DNA of 64,000 nucleotides from Chamaelirium japonicum (lineage: Eukaryota > Streptophyta > Magnoliopsida > Liliales > Melanthiaceae), in assembly GCA_947650365.1 (NCBI GenBank), contig OX393555.1, positions 17,843,424 through 17,907,423 of the forward strand. The letters are read 5' to 3'. The DNA itself is not shown here. More model-generated notes on the stretch are below. The model had not been told where the DNA came from, did not search any database, and saw only the letters and a program-made list of their open reading frames with translations. Within the stretch, counting starts at the first letter, position 1.

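Overview
This window is nuclear DNA from a flowering plant. It carries one host gene with GT-AG introns, many kinds of plant transposable element, and Ty1/copia, Ty3/gypsy, LINE, TRIM/Cassandra and MITE remnants at high density. I cannot name the species. Very large TE-filled introns suggest a big, TE-rich genome.

The only convincing host gene is on the minus strand: the 3' two-thirds of an acyl-activating enzyme of the AAE17/AAE18 type. Eleven exons can be placed between 15123 (stop codon) and the right edge, where the gene runs out of the window. All splice junctions keep frame. One intron, 30957-63896, is about 32.9 kb long and holds most of the intact transposons.

Layout. 1-1372 and 9191-10165 are arrays of a ~153-bp satellite. 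Between them lies a degenerate element (about 1373-9190) with ~206-bp GC-rich tandem repeats, a Cassandra solo LTR carrying a 5S rRNA-like stretch (4537-4877), and a broken ORF (6040-8611). That ORF is homologous to the antisense ORF of the younger gypsy element further right. 10166-15122 has MITEs, a copia gag relic, a (TC)28 microsatellite and a small TRIM-like element. 15123-30956 holds ten AAE exons with MITEs and old copia debris in the introns.

The 33-kb intron is a nest. A Ty1/copia element (31930-50314, target duplication GAGTC) sits in one arm of a rearranged inverted duplication (31451-53596). It was itself interrupted in its RNase H region by a 13-kb Ty3/gypsy element (36594-49661, target duplication ACTTC) whose two 620-bp LTRs look identical, so that insertion is recent. 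The gypsy element runs right to left and encodes Gag-protease and Pol in one frame, separated by a single UAG in a TMV-like leaky context. It also carries a spliced three-exon ORF on the opposite strand and a 118-bp tandem array next to its 3' LTR. Further right, a nearly complete L1-type LINE (54233-60130) interrupts a hAT-like MITE (54022-60363).

The features fit a host gene that has tolerated repeated intronic insertion. The order can be read from nesting: AAE intron, then inverted duplication, then copia, then gypsy; separately MITE, then LINE.
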